A stretch of 64,000 nucleotides of DNA from Hypsibius dujardini (taxonomy: Eukaryota > Tardigrada > Eutardigrada > Parachela > Hypsibiidae): assembly GCA_001579985.1 (NCBI GenBank), contig LRSR01014652.1:1-64000 (forward strand), in the 5' to 3' direction. Of the stretch, positions 22,175-34,600 are shown piece after piece. A model generated the notes under the pieces. It did no database searches, was not told the origin of the DNA, and saw nothing but the letters and a program-made list of their open reading frames with translations. The position numbers and the translations under genes were made by a program. How positions within the stretch are numbered: the first letter of the stretch is position 1; every line of letters begins with the position of its first letter.

Positions 22175-22759
22175 TTACATAGATTTCAAATCAATTTAAA
22201 ATATTTCAGCTCCATAATTATAAATCAATTTAAATATTTGAATTCGATGTATATACTCTCAGTTTTTAGTGCTCGAATGGATCGTTTCGCTGCAAAATTA
22301 TAAATTCTTATTCACATTCCTTGTCACATTGGCTACAATAACTTGCTGCATATGTATTTTAACATTACGGTGCTTCGCCATATCGGATGGTGAGATGAGG
22401 GCGTTATTTCCAAGTGACAAATATTATCGTGGAACGAGATTTTGCTTGATTGTTTGCAATACTTAAGCTATTAATACAACATTATAAGTATTTTCGTTCA
22501 ACCAAACTATTAAAATCGACAATTTGTTCATCCATCTTTTCAACTTACTCTGGACAAATTTGAAGTCCCAATATAAAAGGTGTCAAATAGGGTAATAAGT
22601 TTGGTCACCTTTTTACTTTAATGACTAGAGAGAGAGAGAGAAAGGTTCGCAGTCAGGTCTATTTCGGGTTTCCCGCGATTCCGGCGCGCGCGATTTGAAA
22701 TCATTCGTGTGTGTGTACAACACAGTCATGGGCGGAGTGATCACATTTAGTGCCGGCAT

Positions 22760-22845
22760 ATGATTGGTCAGCGCAGTTTGAAGCGCCCTATCTTTCGGAC
22801 TACAGTATATATAAGCTCCTCATTCGACTTATTTCATTCAACACG
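22760..22845 (+). promoter_or_regulatory. Orphan TATA/CCAAT-type core promoter
   Basis: GATTGGTC (inverted CCAAT) at about 22763 is followed 40 bp later by TATATATAAG at about 22806, then a likely initiator near TTCATTCAAC at about 22832-22840. The spacing fits a pol II promoter on the plus strand. A (GA)n run lies at 22628-22642. No protein gene follows within 1.5 kb, so the transcript, if any, is unknown. Confidence 0.4.
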
Positions 22846-23684
22846 AGTTTTTTTAGAAGTACCTAAACTAAAAGGATCTTAAACTAATTGATTCACTACA
22901 TTTTTGAATTAATTCAAGTTAATTAAATGTAAATCTGCAACATTTGTGATTAGATGTTAAAGCAGGAGTTAAGACCCAAAAAAGCGGAAAACTGGTTTGA
23001 CTCAATCTTGTTAATTAAGTGGTAGTTGATTTTCGCAAAATTAATTTTCTGTTTGTTTTGTATAGTATTTATATAGCTACTTAGTTATATAACTAATATA
23101 GTTCCAAAAATTTACTAAAATTATTTTTTGATGTGTTCAGTAAAGAGCTTTATAAAACCTCAATACCTATTCAGGCTCGGTGTTAACGTTAGGAATAAGC
23201 GATTGCAATAATAAATTCGTACTTCGAAAATTTTACTATATGTTAGGGAGCTGTGCTTCGTCTCGAAAAAAATACGGAGAGCCGAGTAGAAAAAAATGGA
23301 ACATGGATCTTTAATATATTCGCTTTCTTAAAATTTTTTACTGGATAGACGGGTGGTTGGTCACGAGCAACCCCCCCAGTGGTTGCTCACAAGCAATCTT
23401 CAACGTATAACTCATTGAGGCAGCAGTGGTTGCTCACAACGCGCTTCACGTGTTGGTTTGCCGAGCTGGAGTTAACGTTTAGTACTTCCTCGTAAATGAT
23501 TAAAAAAAATTGAACACGTGTTTAATTATTTAAAAACTTTTAAACACTATTTCTTTCATACTCTCGGAACATTTTTAATCTAACATTTTCATTAATATAA
23601 CGGGTGAAATATCAATAAAACATTTTGAAGTAAAAATCAATTTCAACCCACCAAAAACTTATTATCGTTATTGCATTTGCTTAC

Positions 23685-23813
23685 CAAGTATGTTCCAACG
23701 TCGCGATCCGTCAATGTTGCCAACGAAGCAACAACAGCAAAGATATTGGAATTGTATTTCATCTCAAAATCCTCCCGTGTAAGAGATAGTCGAGGTCCCG
23801 TTTTGATAAACAT
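23685..23813 (-). CDS. Candidate coding exon, possibly the JmjC gene's 5' end
   Basis: Minus-strand ATG at 23813 gives 43 codons (MFIKTGPRLSLTREDFEMKY.. to DRDVGTYL) ending at a good donor, TTG|GTAAGC, in phase 0. No family is recognised. It points toward the JmjC exons 3 kb away, and another open stretch (AYNSVVSPLPLELLNEIAKN) lies at about 21515-21570. Linking these is speculative. Confidence 0.3.
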
Positions 23814-25823
23814 ATTAGAGACGTTGTTAGCAAACCGGCGTAAGCGTAACCTAAATTCAGGCGTAAGGCCCGCTAAGTGAACGCTTACAACTGGATGTTT
23901 AAGTACACGGCATAAGGATCTGGGCGTCAAGCGCAAGAGCAAAACATTTCAAGGAAACTACTAACATTTTTTTACTCCGTTCTTACGGCAAAACTTAAGG
24001 CCCATTGCCCCTTACGTCAGGCAGTAGCGTAAGAAATTAACCGTAAGAGAGGCCACACCCTGCGCCTCATTCCGATTGGTCCGTGTCCTTGAGTTTACTG
24101 TGTTGATAAATTTTATACTGTGCTGCTTTGTCTTTCTGTGATATGAAGAAGGAATATATTCTGCAAAGAGGAGAATGAGTGAAATTTCATCTGCGGTATC
24201 CGTAATTGATCATTAGATCTTTATCTATTTACACCCTGTTGCGGGCTTCATGTAGTAGGATGGCGAGTCTTGCCACTCATTGCCATAACGGACACACTGC
24301 CACAGTGGCAGATAGTCTGCTTCATACCCTCCTGCTACGAGTCCCTTTTGTGACAGAAATACACACAGTCAAAACAGGGCATACGCGAAAACTTTTTGGC
24401 AAGCTTTCTGTGTGTGTCTGTGAGTAAGTGTGCAAGAGAAAACGCTGTTTAATTTCCCTTCTCTTTACCCAATGCATGTATGCTCCATCCGGTATAGTGC
24501 CCGTACCACGGAGCCGTGTTTCATACTCTGTATAGGATCAATAAGAGGCTGCAACAGCCAGTGTCTGTAGTTTCTTTTTGCCATAAAATTTTATAGGAAA
24601 AATTTAGCAATACATATAGCGAAACTGAAAAATTGTTATTGAGATGAAGTCAGAGCTTAATTAGTAAATGAGAAGGCATTGTTTCCGGCTTGGCGCAAAA
24701 ATGAAAAAAAGAAGCTTACATGATGGGTTTTTATAGGATATGGTGGCTGTAGTTAGTAGTTTTGTAGTTGCATTTTTCAGTAAAAGTTCATAGTTACTTA
24801 GTGGTACTTTTTAAATATAGTTTTTATTTCGTAGGTACTTAGTTGTAATTTTTATTTCAGTATATAATTTGTACGTACTTCTTTGTGATTTTTTTAGCGG
24901 TTCATTAAAAGAGATGTAATCTTATATCACAGTGACCACGAATACAGTTTTTATTACAAAGCTTAATGATTGCTATATAGTATGTAATGATTGATATTAA
25001 ATGTAAACAAATAGGTTAATGTTAGGGAATGCACACTTAAAAAATTAAAAAAATCTAGTTAGGGAGTCGACGAGAAACACTTGCGGACAAACTGAAAGCC
25101 TGAAACAGAAAGGTATCAGCACAGCGATGTGCGTAATGATATTGTAGTGTATAATGCCATTGTGGGTCAAGATTCAGCAAGGTGAATTTATATCTTCCAT
25201 GCTCAGGGAATAAATCATTTTAATTAAAAGTAACATTTGCATTCTAAATACAAATTAAAAACTATAATCCGAAAGAACGACTACGTAACTACTTAATAAA
25301 AACTAAAACTGAAAATTATAACTACGAAACTACTAAATATTAAAGAAAACTACAAACTACAAACTACAATTACCATGTTTAATAGATGCCCCTACAGAAC
25401 TACAAAACTGATCTAAAACAAAATTGTTGTTTTTTATGGCGTCATAAATAATTCCATACAAAAATTACCATAACAAAATTTGAGAGCAAATGGCAATGTG
25501 GAAAGTCAGGTTGAATTTTAGGGTTATAAGCTTTAGTGCAAAACATTTCGTCAACAGCACCAGAATAAAAAAATGCACCGCTACACTCAAAGACGTGAAC
25601 ATAGTATTATACGAGCGAAGACTAACGACAGCTCATCAAAACACCGGAACGACGCATACATTATAAATTCCTTTTATACGATCCGATCCGTTTGCATCTG
25701 CTGAAGATTCTGCATTGAAAAATAAAAGGTTTCATTTCCTCAATTTTAATAATACGGTTTCGGCATATTTGATATCAGAAGATTATGTGATTTCCGTTGT
25801 CTCAAAAAGCGAGTACCTGATCC

Positions 25824-26795
25824 TTATTTGAAAGTGAAGCGCTCCATCTCGGTGCACTCCGACCCCGTCTGACCGTCTATGGGCGCATCTGGTGTAGTTA
25901 ATGCAATCAAAACACATTTTTTGTACTCCATTATGACAGACGGACAGACAGACGGACAGACGGATGGATAAGCGGACGGACCGGGAAACAGACAGGTTAA
26001 TAGACGCATAGACGGATGGACGGATGGACGGACAGACAGACGGATAAACAATATTTCATTTTCTTACTCATACGAATGCGTTTCAGCACTTTCCAACCAA
26101 AGACAACCAAAGCGACCGCACCGGAACAAGCAAAAATCCCACCCGTAACACCTCCAATGACAATCAGAACTTGAATTGACTGGCCACTTCCGTTGCTGAT
26201 TAAATTGATTTCTCGTTCGGACATTTTTGAACGACTTTAAATTTGGTCCAGCATTTGTAGCAACGGTTTTCACAAAGTCACTCAACCCTAGTAGCGGTGA
26301 GGAATGACTCGATCGTCTTTCCGTAAACCAGTCTTGAATTTGTATGATAGGTGGTCGCGCTTTTCTCACGTGAGTCCAGAGCAGCATCCGCTATAACGGT
26401 ACCAACTGCAGTACCTCCGGCTGCTACAGTTCCAGCAAAAAGTTTCCCTCCGATTGTTTTCGCGGCGTTTACTATTTTTTCTTTCAGGACACTGCTTTTA
26501 GGTAGGTAATTAAGTGCGGATGCCGGAGAGCCTTGTGCGACCTGAAGGGGGCGGCGGGAGCGGTAGCGGCTAGGACTGCCGGTACTTCGGAAGGAGCTGG
26601 AGCGGTTGGGGCGGCGGGTAGGGCGGCAGGAGCGGGAGCGGCTGGGGCTGCGGGTACGGCGGCGGGAGCGGGAACGGGAGCTGGTCGATGACGAGGGCGT
26701 AGGCGTAGGCGAAAACGACCGCCTTTAGTATCGATCAGGCTTACTGCACCGATCAAAATAAAACAAAGAAGAGCTAGTTTGGCTACGGTAGACAT
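25824..26795 (-). CDS. Divergent secreted/single-pass membrane protein gene inside the MULE unit
   Basis: Three open minus-strand segments. 26795-26484 begins MSTVAKLALLCFILIGAVSL, a clear signal peptide, then a basic stretch (GGRFRLRLRPRHR) and a long Ala/Pro-rich tract. 26224-26068 (MSEREINLISNGSGQSIQ..) holds a strong membrane helix, VLIVIGGVTGGIFACSGAVA, with a basic stop-transfer end KVLKRIR. It ends at donor A|GTAAGA and joins in phase to 25888-25824, a short tail ending ECTEMERFTFK. Another open stretch in between (KIVNAAKTIGGKLFAGTVAA) is Gly/Ala-rich. The exact chain between the signal peptide and the membrane helix is unresolved. No family is recognised. The decayed homologous segment at 34220-34450 shows it was duplicated with the transposon, so it is either cargo or an element gene. 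The intron at 25889-26067 contains a GACA array. Confidence 0.45.
25925..26045. repeat. GACGGACA array
   Basis: CAGACGGACAGACAG repeats within the intron of the leftward gene. It reads TGTC on that gene's strand. Confidence 0.9.
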
Positions 26796-27904
26796 TTTTG
26801 TAATTGTGCAAGAAATACAGGGATAAAATTCGTTTGAGGAAAGGACTGGAAAATGTGAAACGTAAGTTTTAGGACAGAGGCAGGGTGGAATAAAATGAGA
26901 AAGTGCGAGATGTGAAATCCATCACAGACAGTTTGCGGACAATTTTTCCAGACTTGAAAGGATACATTAGAATAATGACCAATTAACAGGTCAATTTCAT
27001 AAGACATAATAAACATCCTGCAGTTTATACTAGACAGCAGTAGTATGAGCCTCGAACAGGGGAATTTTTCATATCGTAAGTGGAGTACGAGGAATGTAGC
27101 ATAGCCGACTGGAGGGGCAAGCCGTAAGGCTGAGTGGAATGGAATTGTTTTTTATTAGCTCTGCCCTAAACGTTACAATTTCTATTCGGTCTAAAAGCCC
27201 ATTATATGCCCGATTTCAGAAATCGAACAGAATTTTAAAAAAAATTATTAAAAACATCTTAGTAAATTGTTAAAAATGTCAGTCCTTTTGGTTTGAGGTC
27301 AAACTTTTTTTGCACTGTTGGCCGTAGGCCAAAACTGGGCTGCCCCCTTGCTCCAAACCTCCATTCGCCTCCGTAACGTAGCTTTGGATATACCCAAATT
27401 CGGTCAGATATCAAATCGCACAATGTAGCTGGTGAGGTGTACATAATACCATGATCAACATTTTAACATAGGCGTGAAGCCACACTGGGAATTAAATACT
27501 GTTTTTCTGAGATGTTAAGCCCGGGCAAAATATCATTGAAATTTCTCATGTTATTAGATCGTGTTTACTTCTATGTTTAAAAACTTATATTTTTGAAATA
27601 TTTTCAAGGATGCCCTCCATATTTGTTGCATAGATAACATCTTCTGATTTTAACAATGGAAGTTTTTCCGTTGAAATCGGCGAAACATGTCCGACGACCT
27701 CGGCATCTATTGACGTTTTTGAACAGAATGAGAAAAGGAATTTTCAAAAGTTTTCAAAAGGACGAACAGAATTCCGGAAAAATGAAAATGGTAAGTAGGA
27801 TAATTTGATGCAATTTATTTTACCGTGCTATCATGCGTAATGTAAAAGCTTAAAAAATCCGAAGCCTTGTTTTAAACTGAGGTTTGGTGTGGCCGAATTG
27901 AATC

Positions 27905-28212
27905 TGTTTATGTTATGCGTGTGTGTGTATTTGTGTTTGCGTTTATGTCTGGTTCTGCGTCGCTGACTGTGACTGTAGTCTGTGTCTGTGCCTATGTATG
28001 CTTCTGCTTCTGTGTTTGCGTTGATGTTTTGCTTGTGCTTGTGTCTGTGTTTGTGTCGTCTGTGTCTGTGTCGTCCATATAGTCGGCGTCGTCTGTGTTT
28101 GTATCTGTGTCCGTGCCCGTTCGTGCGTCTCTGCGTGTATCGATCAATCGAAGGGCGTGTCTGACGTGCGCTGTTATTAAAACTGTCAGGAAGCTCCTCT
28201 TTCTCGTCTGTT

Positions 28213-28260
<48 letters not shown>

Positions 28261-28300
28261 GTCTGCTTTCCGTCCGTCCGTCCGGTTGTCGGTCGGTTTT
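27905..28300. repeat. TGTGTC/TGTC array upstream of the transposase gene
   Basis: Degenerate TGTGTCTG repeats become pure TGTC at about 28205-28260, then GTCC. An equivalent array precedes the same gene in unit 2 (34445-34600), so it predates the duplication or arose at a shared seed. Confidence 0.9.
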
Positions 28301-28377
28301 TCGATCTGGTTGGCTGGCAGGCTGCTTGAATGTCATTTTGTCTGTTTTTATTATTCCTATTTTTCACAATGTTCAGA

Positions 28378-30600
28378 TAAGTCTATCAATGGGGAATATC
28401 AAGTGCTTCACTTTGGTTGCATCCGTGGTCCCAAAGAAACCAAAGGCTACCAAGCTAAAGGAATCCGAAGAAACCAACAGACCTTCAAAAATAACTGCCC
28501 CGCGAAGCTTAAATACCAAAAAAGCCAAAAATTATTGCGGCGACCTGGTCACACAATCATGAGCTTTCGGAGACCATGTTTCAACACTTCCCAGCCGAAC
28601 GCCGGCTTAACGAAGAACAGGCTACAAGGGCTAGAGAACTTTTGGACATTGGAACACCGGCAGCTGCAGTAACTGCTGCTCTGAAATCGAAAACCAAAAA
28701 ATCCGTGCGCAACAAAGACATATACAACATCAAGACCAAGGCGGATACCGTGGAACGAAAGGGAAAGACGGAAGAACAACCTTTGGAAGTTGTGATTACT
28801 GAAGCCAAAACAAAGATCCATTACTGGATGTCAAATATGCGATGAATAAAGAAACTCGAAAACTGGATGTGCTACTTTTCGTTACCACCAAAATGAAAGA
28901 CTCGTATCATAAGTAAGTTCGATGCAACGTCAGAACCTTCTGGTATGATTTTACAGTTTTTTAAATTTTTTTTTTTTGCAGATATCCGGAACTCATTTCT
29001 ATGGATGGCACATATAATTTAACAGCTGAAAGATATCCTTTATACGTTTTGGCGGTGCAAGATAATTCTGGATATACTCGACCGGTGGCCGTCGCCTTCG
29101 TTGGACGCGATTCAGCGTTCATGCGATGTCAAAACGGCATTGGGTTTATTCAAGTCCTGTCACACCGAAGAACCAACTGCTCGGACCGCACTTGTTTTTA
29201 TTGATAAGGACATGAAGGAAATAAGTGCCTTGCAAGTGCAATTGCAAGAAGGAAGAATTTCCACATGCTGCAATTCTTCTTTGCTGGTTTCTCGTCATGA
29301 AAGCCATGAAAAGTGCGATTGCGGAGCTGAACATCGACAAACCAATGAAAGAGAATTTTTCTGGCAATGCCAGGAAATCGTTCAGAGCTACGATGAAACA
29401 TCTTACCTGACAGGGGTGCATAAATTGGCATAAATCTGTTCATCGGATTTCTACAACTATTTCATGAAGAACTGGGACAAGCATAAAGAGCGGTGGGTGT
29501 TCTACGTCAGGAAGCATCTGCCCACGCTTGGAAATCAAACAACAAATATGGTAGAGGCTCTGAAACGCGCAATTAAAGCCGTGTTTGAAGCAGTTCAGCG
29601 TATGACAATGACCTTTGCCAAGGTGGTGCGGACGCTGCTCAAATTTCTAGTTTTGAATTAAGTGGCAGTCACTTACGGCGAATTCTTGAACAGCAAAAAA
29701 ACACCCTACGTTATTGATGAAGGTTTTGGGACAATTTTGAGCGCTGCTGGTAAACAATTGACCGGACAGGCTCTCCGATTGATTTATACCCAGATTAAGA
29801 AGCTAAATGCTGAATCTACTGACTTCACTGCTGAAAAATTTGCGGATTTCAAATGCTCAACAACATTTGAAGACTGTCAGAAGCGATGGTTCCGCAAATT
29901 TTCGGGTCCAGATATTGAGTTCATGCGTTCAGGTTTATTTACTATGGCGGAACAGGGAGTTGAAGATGCAGAAGTAGAATTCGGCCTAACAGTCCAACAT
30001 CAAGCAATGCCGAAAGAACGACGTTACAATAAAGCGCTCGTTATTGCTAAGGATATGGCTTCCATTGTATCAAAGTATGGTGGAGAAGGATTTCAGCAAC
30101 GCCTGGCGGTTCTCGCAAAAATGCTCAAGCTGCTAGAAAACGATTTGAAACCCGGCGTGCTGCACCTGTGGCTGGATCGCGCCTTGAAATATGACCAATC
30201 TGAAAACCTTGTTAAAAGTTCGACGAATAAACTGAAAATGATCCTGACCGAAGCGCCAGAAGACCCGAAACAAGTGTTCACTGCGTCGGAAGATGAATCT
30301 ATACAAGAACAGAATGACACGAATACCGTGAGCGAGACAACAAATCAATCACTGTTCCCTTTCAAAATCACGCGGCAACCAATTAAAATGCCGGGTCGTC
30401 CAAAAACAACCAGACCAAAACCTTCCTCCTCATTAACCTCCGCTGCCATCTAAGCTACCACCAGTTTGGAAGATGCCGCCTACAAAGCGTCTGCAACAAT
30501 GGCTGAGACACGACCAGTAAAAATAAAAATAACAGCAATTCAAAAACCATCTGAGGCTAGTAGTGGCGCTGGAGATTCAAAACGAAAAACAGTATAATTT
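28378..30600 (+). CDS. MULE transposase (FLYWCH/FAR1-like finger plus DDE domain), interrupted
   Basis: N-terminal zinc-binding module: YQVLHFGCIRGPKETKGYQ, GIRRNQQTFKNNCPAKLKY, then the HNHELSETMF histidines and PAERRLNEEQATRARELLD. The DDE domain follows after an intron-like gap: YPELISMDGTYNLTAERYPL, with a catalytic Asp in MDGTY, then YVLAVQDNSGYTRPVAVAFV. Next come FIDKDMKEISALQVQL (second Asp), a VMKAM helix, and NWDKHKERWVFYVRKHLP. The downstream 29662-30453 frame (263 codons) is the tail. The reading frame changes between these blocks and includes stops, so the copy is inactive as it stands. This layout matches Mutator-like elements of the ZSWIM/FAR1 type. A TGTC array precedes it. 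Confidence 0.75.
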
Positions 30601-30664
30601 GAAATTCTGCGTCAATATAACAATAAGCTTCGTTTAATATTGCTGTAACAGCTTGTTTTCTTCT

Positions 30665-31430
30665 AGGATGGGTCAGCGCTACCTGATACTGGGCCCACTA
30701 AGAGCACAGACCAAGACATTATATTTTCATCAAGATTACACATACCGATACTCAAGAGTGACGGCGAATGGTTCAAAGGAGCTCAGCACCGTCGATAGTT
30801 TCTTGACAGCCGCAGATCTTCTTCCACCAGAACAAATTTCCCATGCCCAAATTAAAAGTGTGCTGCACGGTTGTAAAATGTTTTACATGGTCCCTCATGT
30901 CCTAATGGAGAGCATTTTCAAGCGATTGGAACGCAACATCTACGGTAAAATTTTGTTTTCTACATCTTTTTGTCATGAGAAAACGGTTCTTTATCTCAAT
31001 GCTTTGCGAATTGCAGATGAACAATGTTCTATCCGAACAAACTTCTGGTGTCGCCCAGGTGGTAAATTACTGGGATCGTTTCACAAGCATTCGATCCTCG
31101 AAATGGATAACGAACACAACGGTTGGATAAATGGTGACATCATATACGCCGGAATATTGGTTCTCCAAAAAAAGTATCCTTTTGTCACCGGATTCGAACA
31201 CCCAGGAACTTACCCGTTACTCGCTGGTCGGGAGGATTATAACACTGAGTTGCACAAAATGAGAGTCCAGAACTTGATCAATACTAGACCTTCATTCTTC
31301 GTTCCATCCCGAAAACCCAAGGTATTTTTCTGACGTATTTGAAAGTGGGTGCATTTCATTAAGTATTGCATAAGAATCAGTAATGATTTATATTCTCGAA
31401 AACAGGTATTTTCAGATCGTTCAAGTCAGC
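30665..31430 (+). CDS. ULP1-like (C48) cysteine protease gene of the MULE, truncated
   Basis: Open from about 30653 to 31333 (about 226 codons). NGWINGDIIYAGILVLQKKY is the substrate-side motif of ULP1/SENP proteases (W-x-x-D-x-I). FFVPSRKPK then ends at a possible donor AAG|GTATTT. After an acceptor near 31418, ATCGTTCAAGTC (IVQV) would begin the strand that leads to the catalytic HW, but the sequence leaves the family at once because unit 2 starts there. So the catalytic His, Asp and Cys region is missing. ULP1-like proteases are known passengers or partners of some MULEs. Confidence 0.55.
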
Positions 31431-34037
31431 TGATGTGTTTCGGTTGGATAAGGTTTGTCACCGAAAACACAAATTGGGCATCATACTTTAACGTTAACTA
31501 AAGATAAGAATAAGACTTAACTTAGCTTTCCTCCTCTTTAATGATCATCCTTATGGTCGATCCGGTATGATGACCGTTCCACGAAACCGAATTATATAAT
31601 CTACATAGGTTCAATGAGATGCTGCAACAGCAATTATCTGTAGTTTCCCTTAGCCACAAAATGTCATCGGGATAAATTAAAAAATGTGTAGATTGCAAAA
31701 TTAAAGATTTGTTATTTCGGTAAAATTAGAGCTTAATGAGAAGTTGATTTTCTTCGTTTGATGCAAAAATAAAAAAATCGTTTCCAGGTTCGTTTATGTA
31801 GCTGTATACATACGGGGGCAAAGTGAAAGTAATGTCGCCCCATTTTTTATCATTATATTCATTTACCATTTAATATAATTATTGCCCCATCAACTATTTA
31901 AACCAACTAGATACTGATTCTATTACCTCAACTTTAGATTTAGATTAGAAATACGGGAAAATTTTGAATCGAAAGAATTTCGCAATAACTAAAACAAAAG
32001 TGTTAGGTTATGCTCATGGCAAAGAACTGTCTGCATTTTGACTGCAACTTCCGCCCATTTGACTTAACACTGGCATAAAATTTGATACGACCAAAAAAAT
32101 CAAGGATTTGCTTTTCTTTGAAAAGTTTAAAAAACATCACATGTCAAAAGGTAAAATTAGAATTTCAAATTGTCTGCTGATAATGCTTCTCAAAATTCTT
32201 GTGCGAAAGAACCAGGGTTACTGCTGTCAATCTGTCCAATGAGCGAGCCAGATTGGCATAAAAGGTGTTTGCGGCATGAAATGGTTTAGCTGCCACTCTC
32301 AATTAGAGAGCTTTCTCCGGAAACCGAACAGTCCCAAATTTCAATTTTCCAATCTTAGCACAAGATAGCTCAGCGTGTCCTTCAAATTTTTAGCAGGCAA
32401 ACAATAGATTTTCTTTGTGGAAGGCTAATAAAACCCTTGAAGAAGATGATCATATTAAAACCGAAAATGCGTTTTCCTATGCAAAAACTGATTGCGTGCG
32501 TCACCTGCCGAAATTAACTTGCGTCCTCTTGCCCCTAGCCTTTCCTTTTGAGTTTGATCTTTTTTTTTAAATCGAAAATAGCTGTCGTTTCTCCACATTT
32601 TTCTATGTTTTTCATCTTGTTTGAGAAAAACAGGATGACATTACTTTCCGTTTGGCCATCGTAACTGACCAAAAACGAATTTGTTTTTTGGTTCAAAAAT
32701 GAATTCATTACAAAAATTACCATAACAACTGCAAACAATTGCGTGATTTTAAGAATTGGGATGAATTTTAGGGACGAAAAGCATCCATGCAAAACATTTC
32801 GATAGCAGTACAAAATTAGGAAAAACATGCACCCTCAGCATTTAAAAACGTGAACATATACAAAAAACAATATAAACAATAATATTAATCGGATGGAACG
32901 TTAATCAGAAAAAAATTCAACGATTGTGTGAATCAGTATTATTTGAACTAATCAAATTATCAATGGACATCACAATTCTCCAACCAGCTAAATAAGCGAT
33001 TTCGAATTGGAACTTGTAAAACTCAACCAATCAATCACTGAACTCTGCGTTGCGGCGGTATCATCTTCCTTTCCTAATTCCAAAATATCACACCGATATA
33101 CGGGTTTGAGAATTCGGCTAGCGTAAACAATGGCAAATCTTAACTTGAAATTCTTATACGGGCACTAAGCTTAAAACGACGCGCTTGGTGGGGCTTCGAG
33201 TTTTATTCACGGATCTTCACGCCTATAACAAACATTATTCCTCGCGCAGTCAGGTTGTTGCAAATCTCTCCTTCGGTTTCGGTTTTTTACAGTCTAGTCC
33301 TAGAAAATTTTTGCTTTTTTCCGGAATCAAACGTGATTGGTGGAAAAAAACTAACGAAATCTTTGTCACTGGCAGGACGGAAACCCACGATAACCTTTTT
33401 AATTTGATGTTTGAATTTCAGTTGCATATCTTACTTCATGGTTCGGAATTGGTTGCAGCATTAGCAGCAACGGCCGCAAAGGCTAATGGTAGGTTTGGAG
33501 AATGAGGGGTCTCAGTTTTTAGATTTTCATTTTGAGTCTCAGTTTCGGCGAAGTAAAGATTTCAAGATCATAAAGTCGATCTGACAATTGACAGATTTGT
33601 TTTTATTGTACTTGGACGACATTTACCACGTAGCCGCAAAATTTTTGGAAGAAGTTGAAGTTGTTTAGGTGGGCTTTTTCGTTCGCTAGAAGAGATTGCT
33701 AACACACGCCGTAAGCTTCGTTAATAAAATCCTTGGCGACAAAAAGAATTCGAAGTTTGAATCCGCATCAGGTAGCTGCAGTTCAGATTCACCTTCCCGG
33801 CTGTTGAAATGCCTGAGGCATTCAGCTATGAGGATTGGCATGATAAAATTTTAATTATGTTTCATTTCGTACGAGAATTCTGTGGGAAAGCAATGTAAGT
33901 GTACTTTTTACACAGTCCTAATACGATGCGATAAATACAGTACAAAGGATTGGTCATGAAAACACTGGAACATTGCAGGCAATATTTTAGTTTATTTTGT
34001 AGTTTCGGCATACTCAACTTCAGAAACCTCATTAATA

Positions 34038-34214
34038 CCAAACAAACGCCCTGTGTTGAATCACTACATGTAGTGAATCAGTCGGGTGGCGGAGGGCGCC
34101 ACGAATGTAAATTATGAGCAACATTTATTCAGCAATGCACACACCGCTTGCGGCGCCCTCCGCCACTCGACTGATTCAACCCATGTAATGATTCAACACA
34201 GAGCGTTTGCCTGG
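34038..34214. mobile_element. TA-flanked palindromic MITE, copy 2
   Basis: Same family as 13321-13510: CCAAACAAACGCCCTGTGTT to GAGGGCGCCAC, then the reverse ending ACACAGAGCGTTTGCCTGG, flanked by TA on both sides. It is inserted in MULE unit 2. Confidence 0.85.
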
Positions 34215-34444
34215 TACCCATTGTTTCAAAAAGTGAAAACCTGCTTTTTAATTGAAAGTCAAGCGCAATATCTCAGTGTTTTCCGAACCCGCTCGCCCAT
34301 CTATGTGCCGGCTTTGTAATTGTAGAAATCTCAGTAGTGGTGGCGCTCTTCTCGAGTGCGTCCAGGGCAGCATCAGCATTTACGGCACGGCCGTTATGCC
34401 TCGGGCTGTTGCAATCCCAGCAAAACGTTTTCCACCGTTTGTTT

Positions 34445-34600
34445 TCTAAGCGTTTGTCTGTGTGCCAATGTGTTTGTTTGCCTGTTTTTATGCCAGTATG
34501 TTTGGCCGTCCTTTTGTTTGTCTGTTTATTTGTCTGTTTATTTGTCTGTCAGTTTGCCTGGCTGGATGGATGGCTGTTTGATTATTTGTTTGTTTGCTTG
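34445..34600. repeat. TGTC array in MULE unit 2
   Basis: TGTCTGTTTATTTGTC-type repeats immediately upstream of the transposase 5' block, matching the 27905-28300 array of unit 1. Confidence 0.85.

Larger units (their letters stand above)
22180..24340. other. AT-rich region without a clear gene
   Basis: Mostly AT-rich sequence apart from the promoter-like segment and the candidate exon listed separately. GCGTAAG/CTTACGC words recur at 23840-24040. No other gene is supported. Confidence 0.5.
24350..31435 (+). mobile_element. MULE-type DNA transposon, unit 1
   Basis: Defined by the transposase and ULP1-like genes (28378-31430) and by a second head-to-tail copy starting near 31440. Three blocks recur in the same order in both: 24440-24720 with 31510-31790, 25410-25620 with 32690-32880, and 25797-26460 with 34220-34450. 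The start of the transposase gene also recurs (28370 with 34625). The right edge cuts the ULP1-like gene just after its IVQVS segment, exactly where unit 2 begins. No terminal inverted repeats were found, so the outer limits are approximate. The transposase frame is broken, so this copy is not autonomous. Confidence 0.7.

Noticed and set aside
23643-23942. Upstream extension of the 23813 ATG exon as a longer protein
   Set aside because: The extension (LTPRSLCRVLKHPVV) falls in a GCGTAAG-repetitive stretch and has no acceptor or start evidence.
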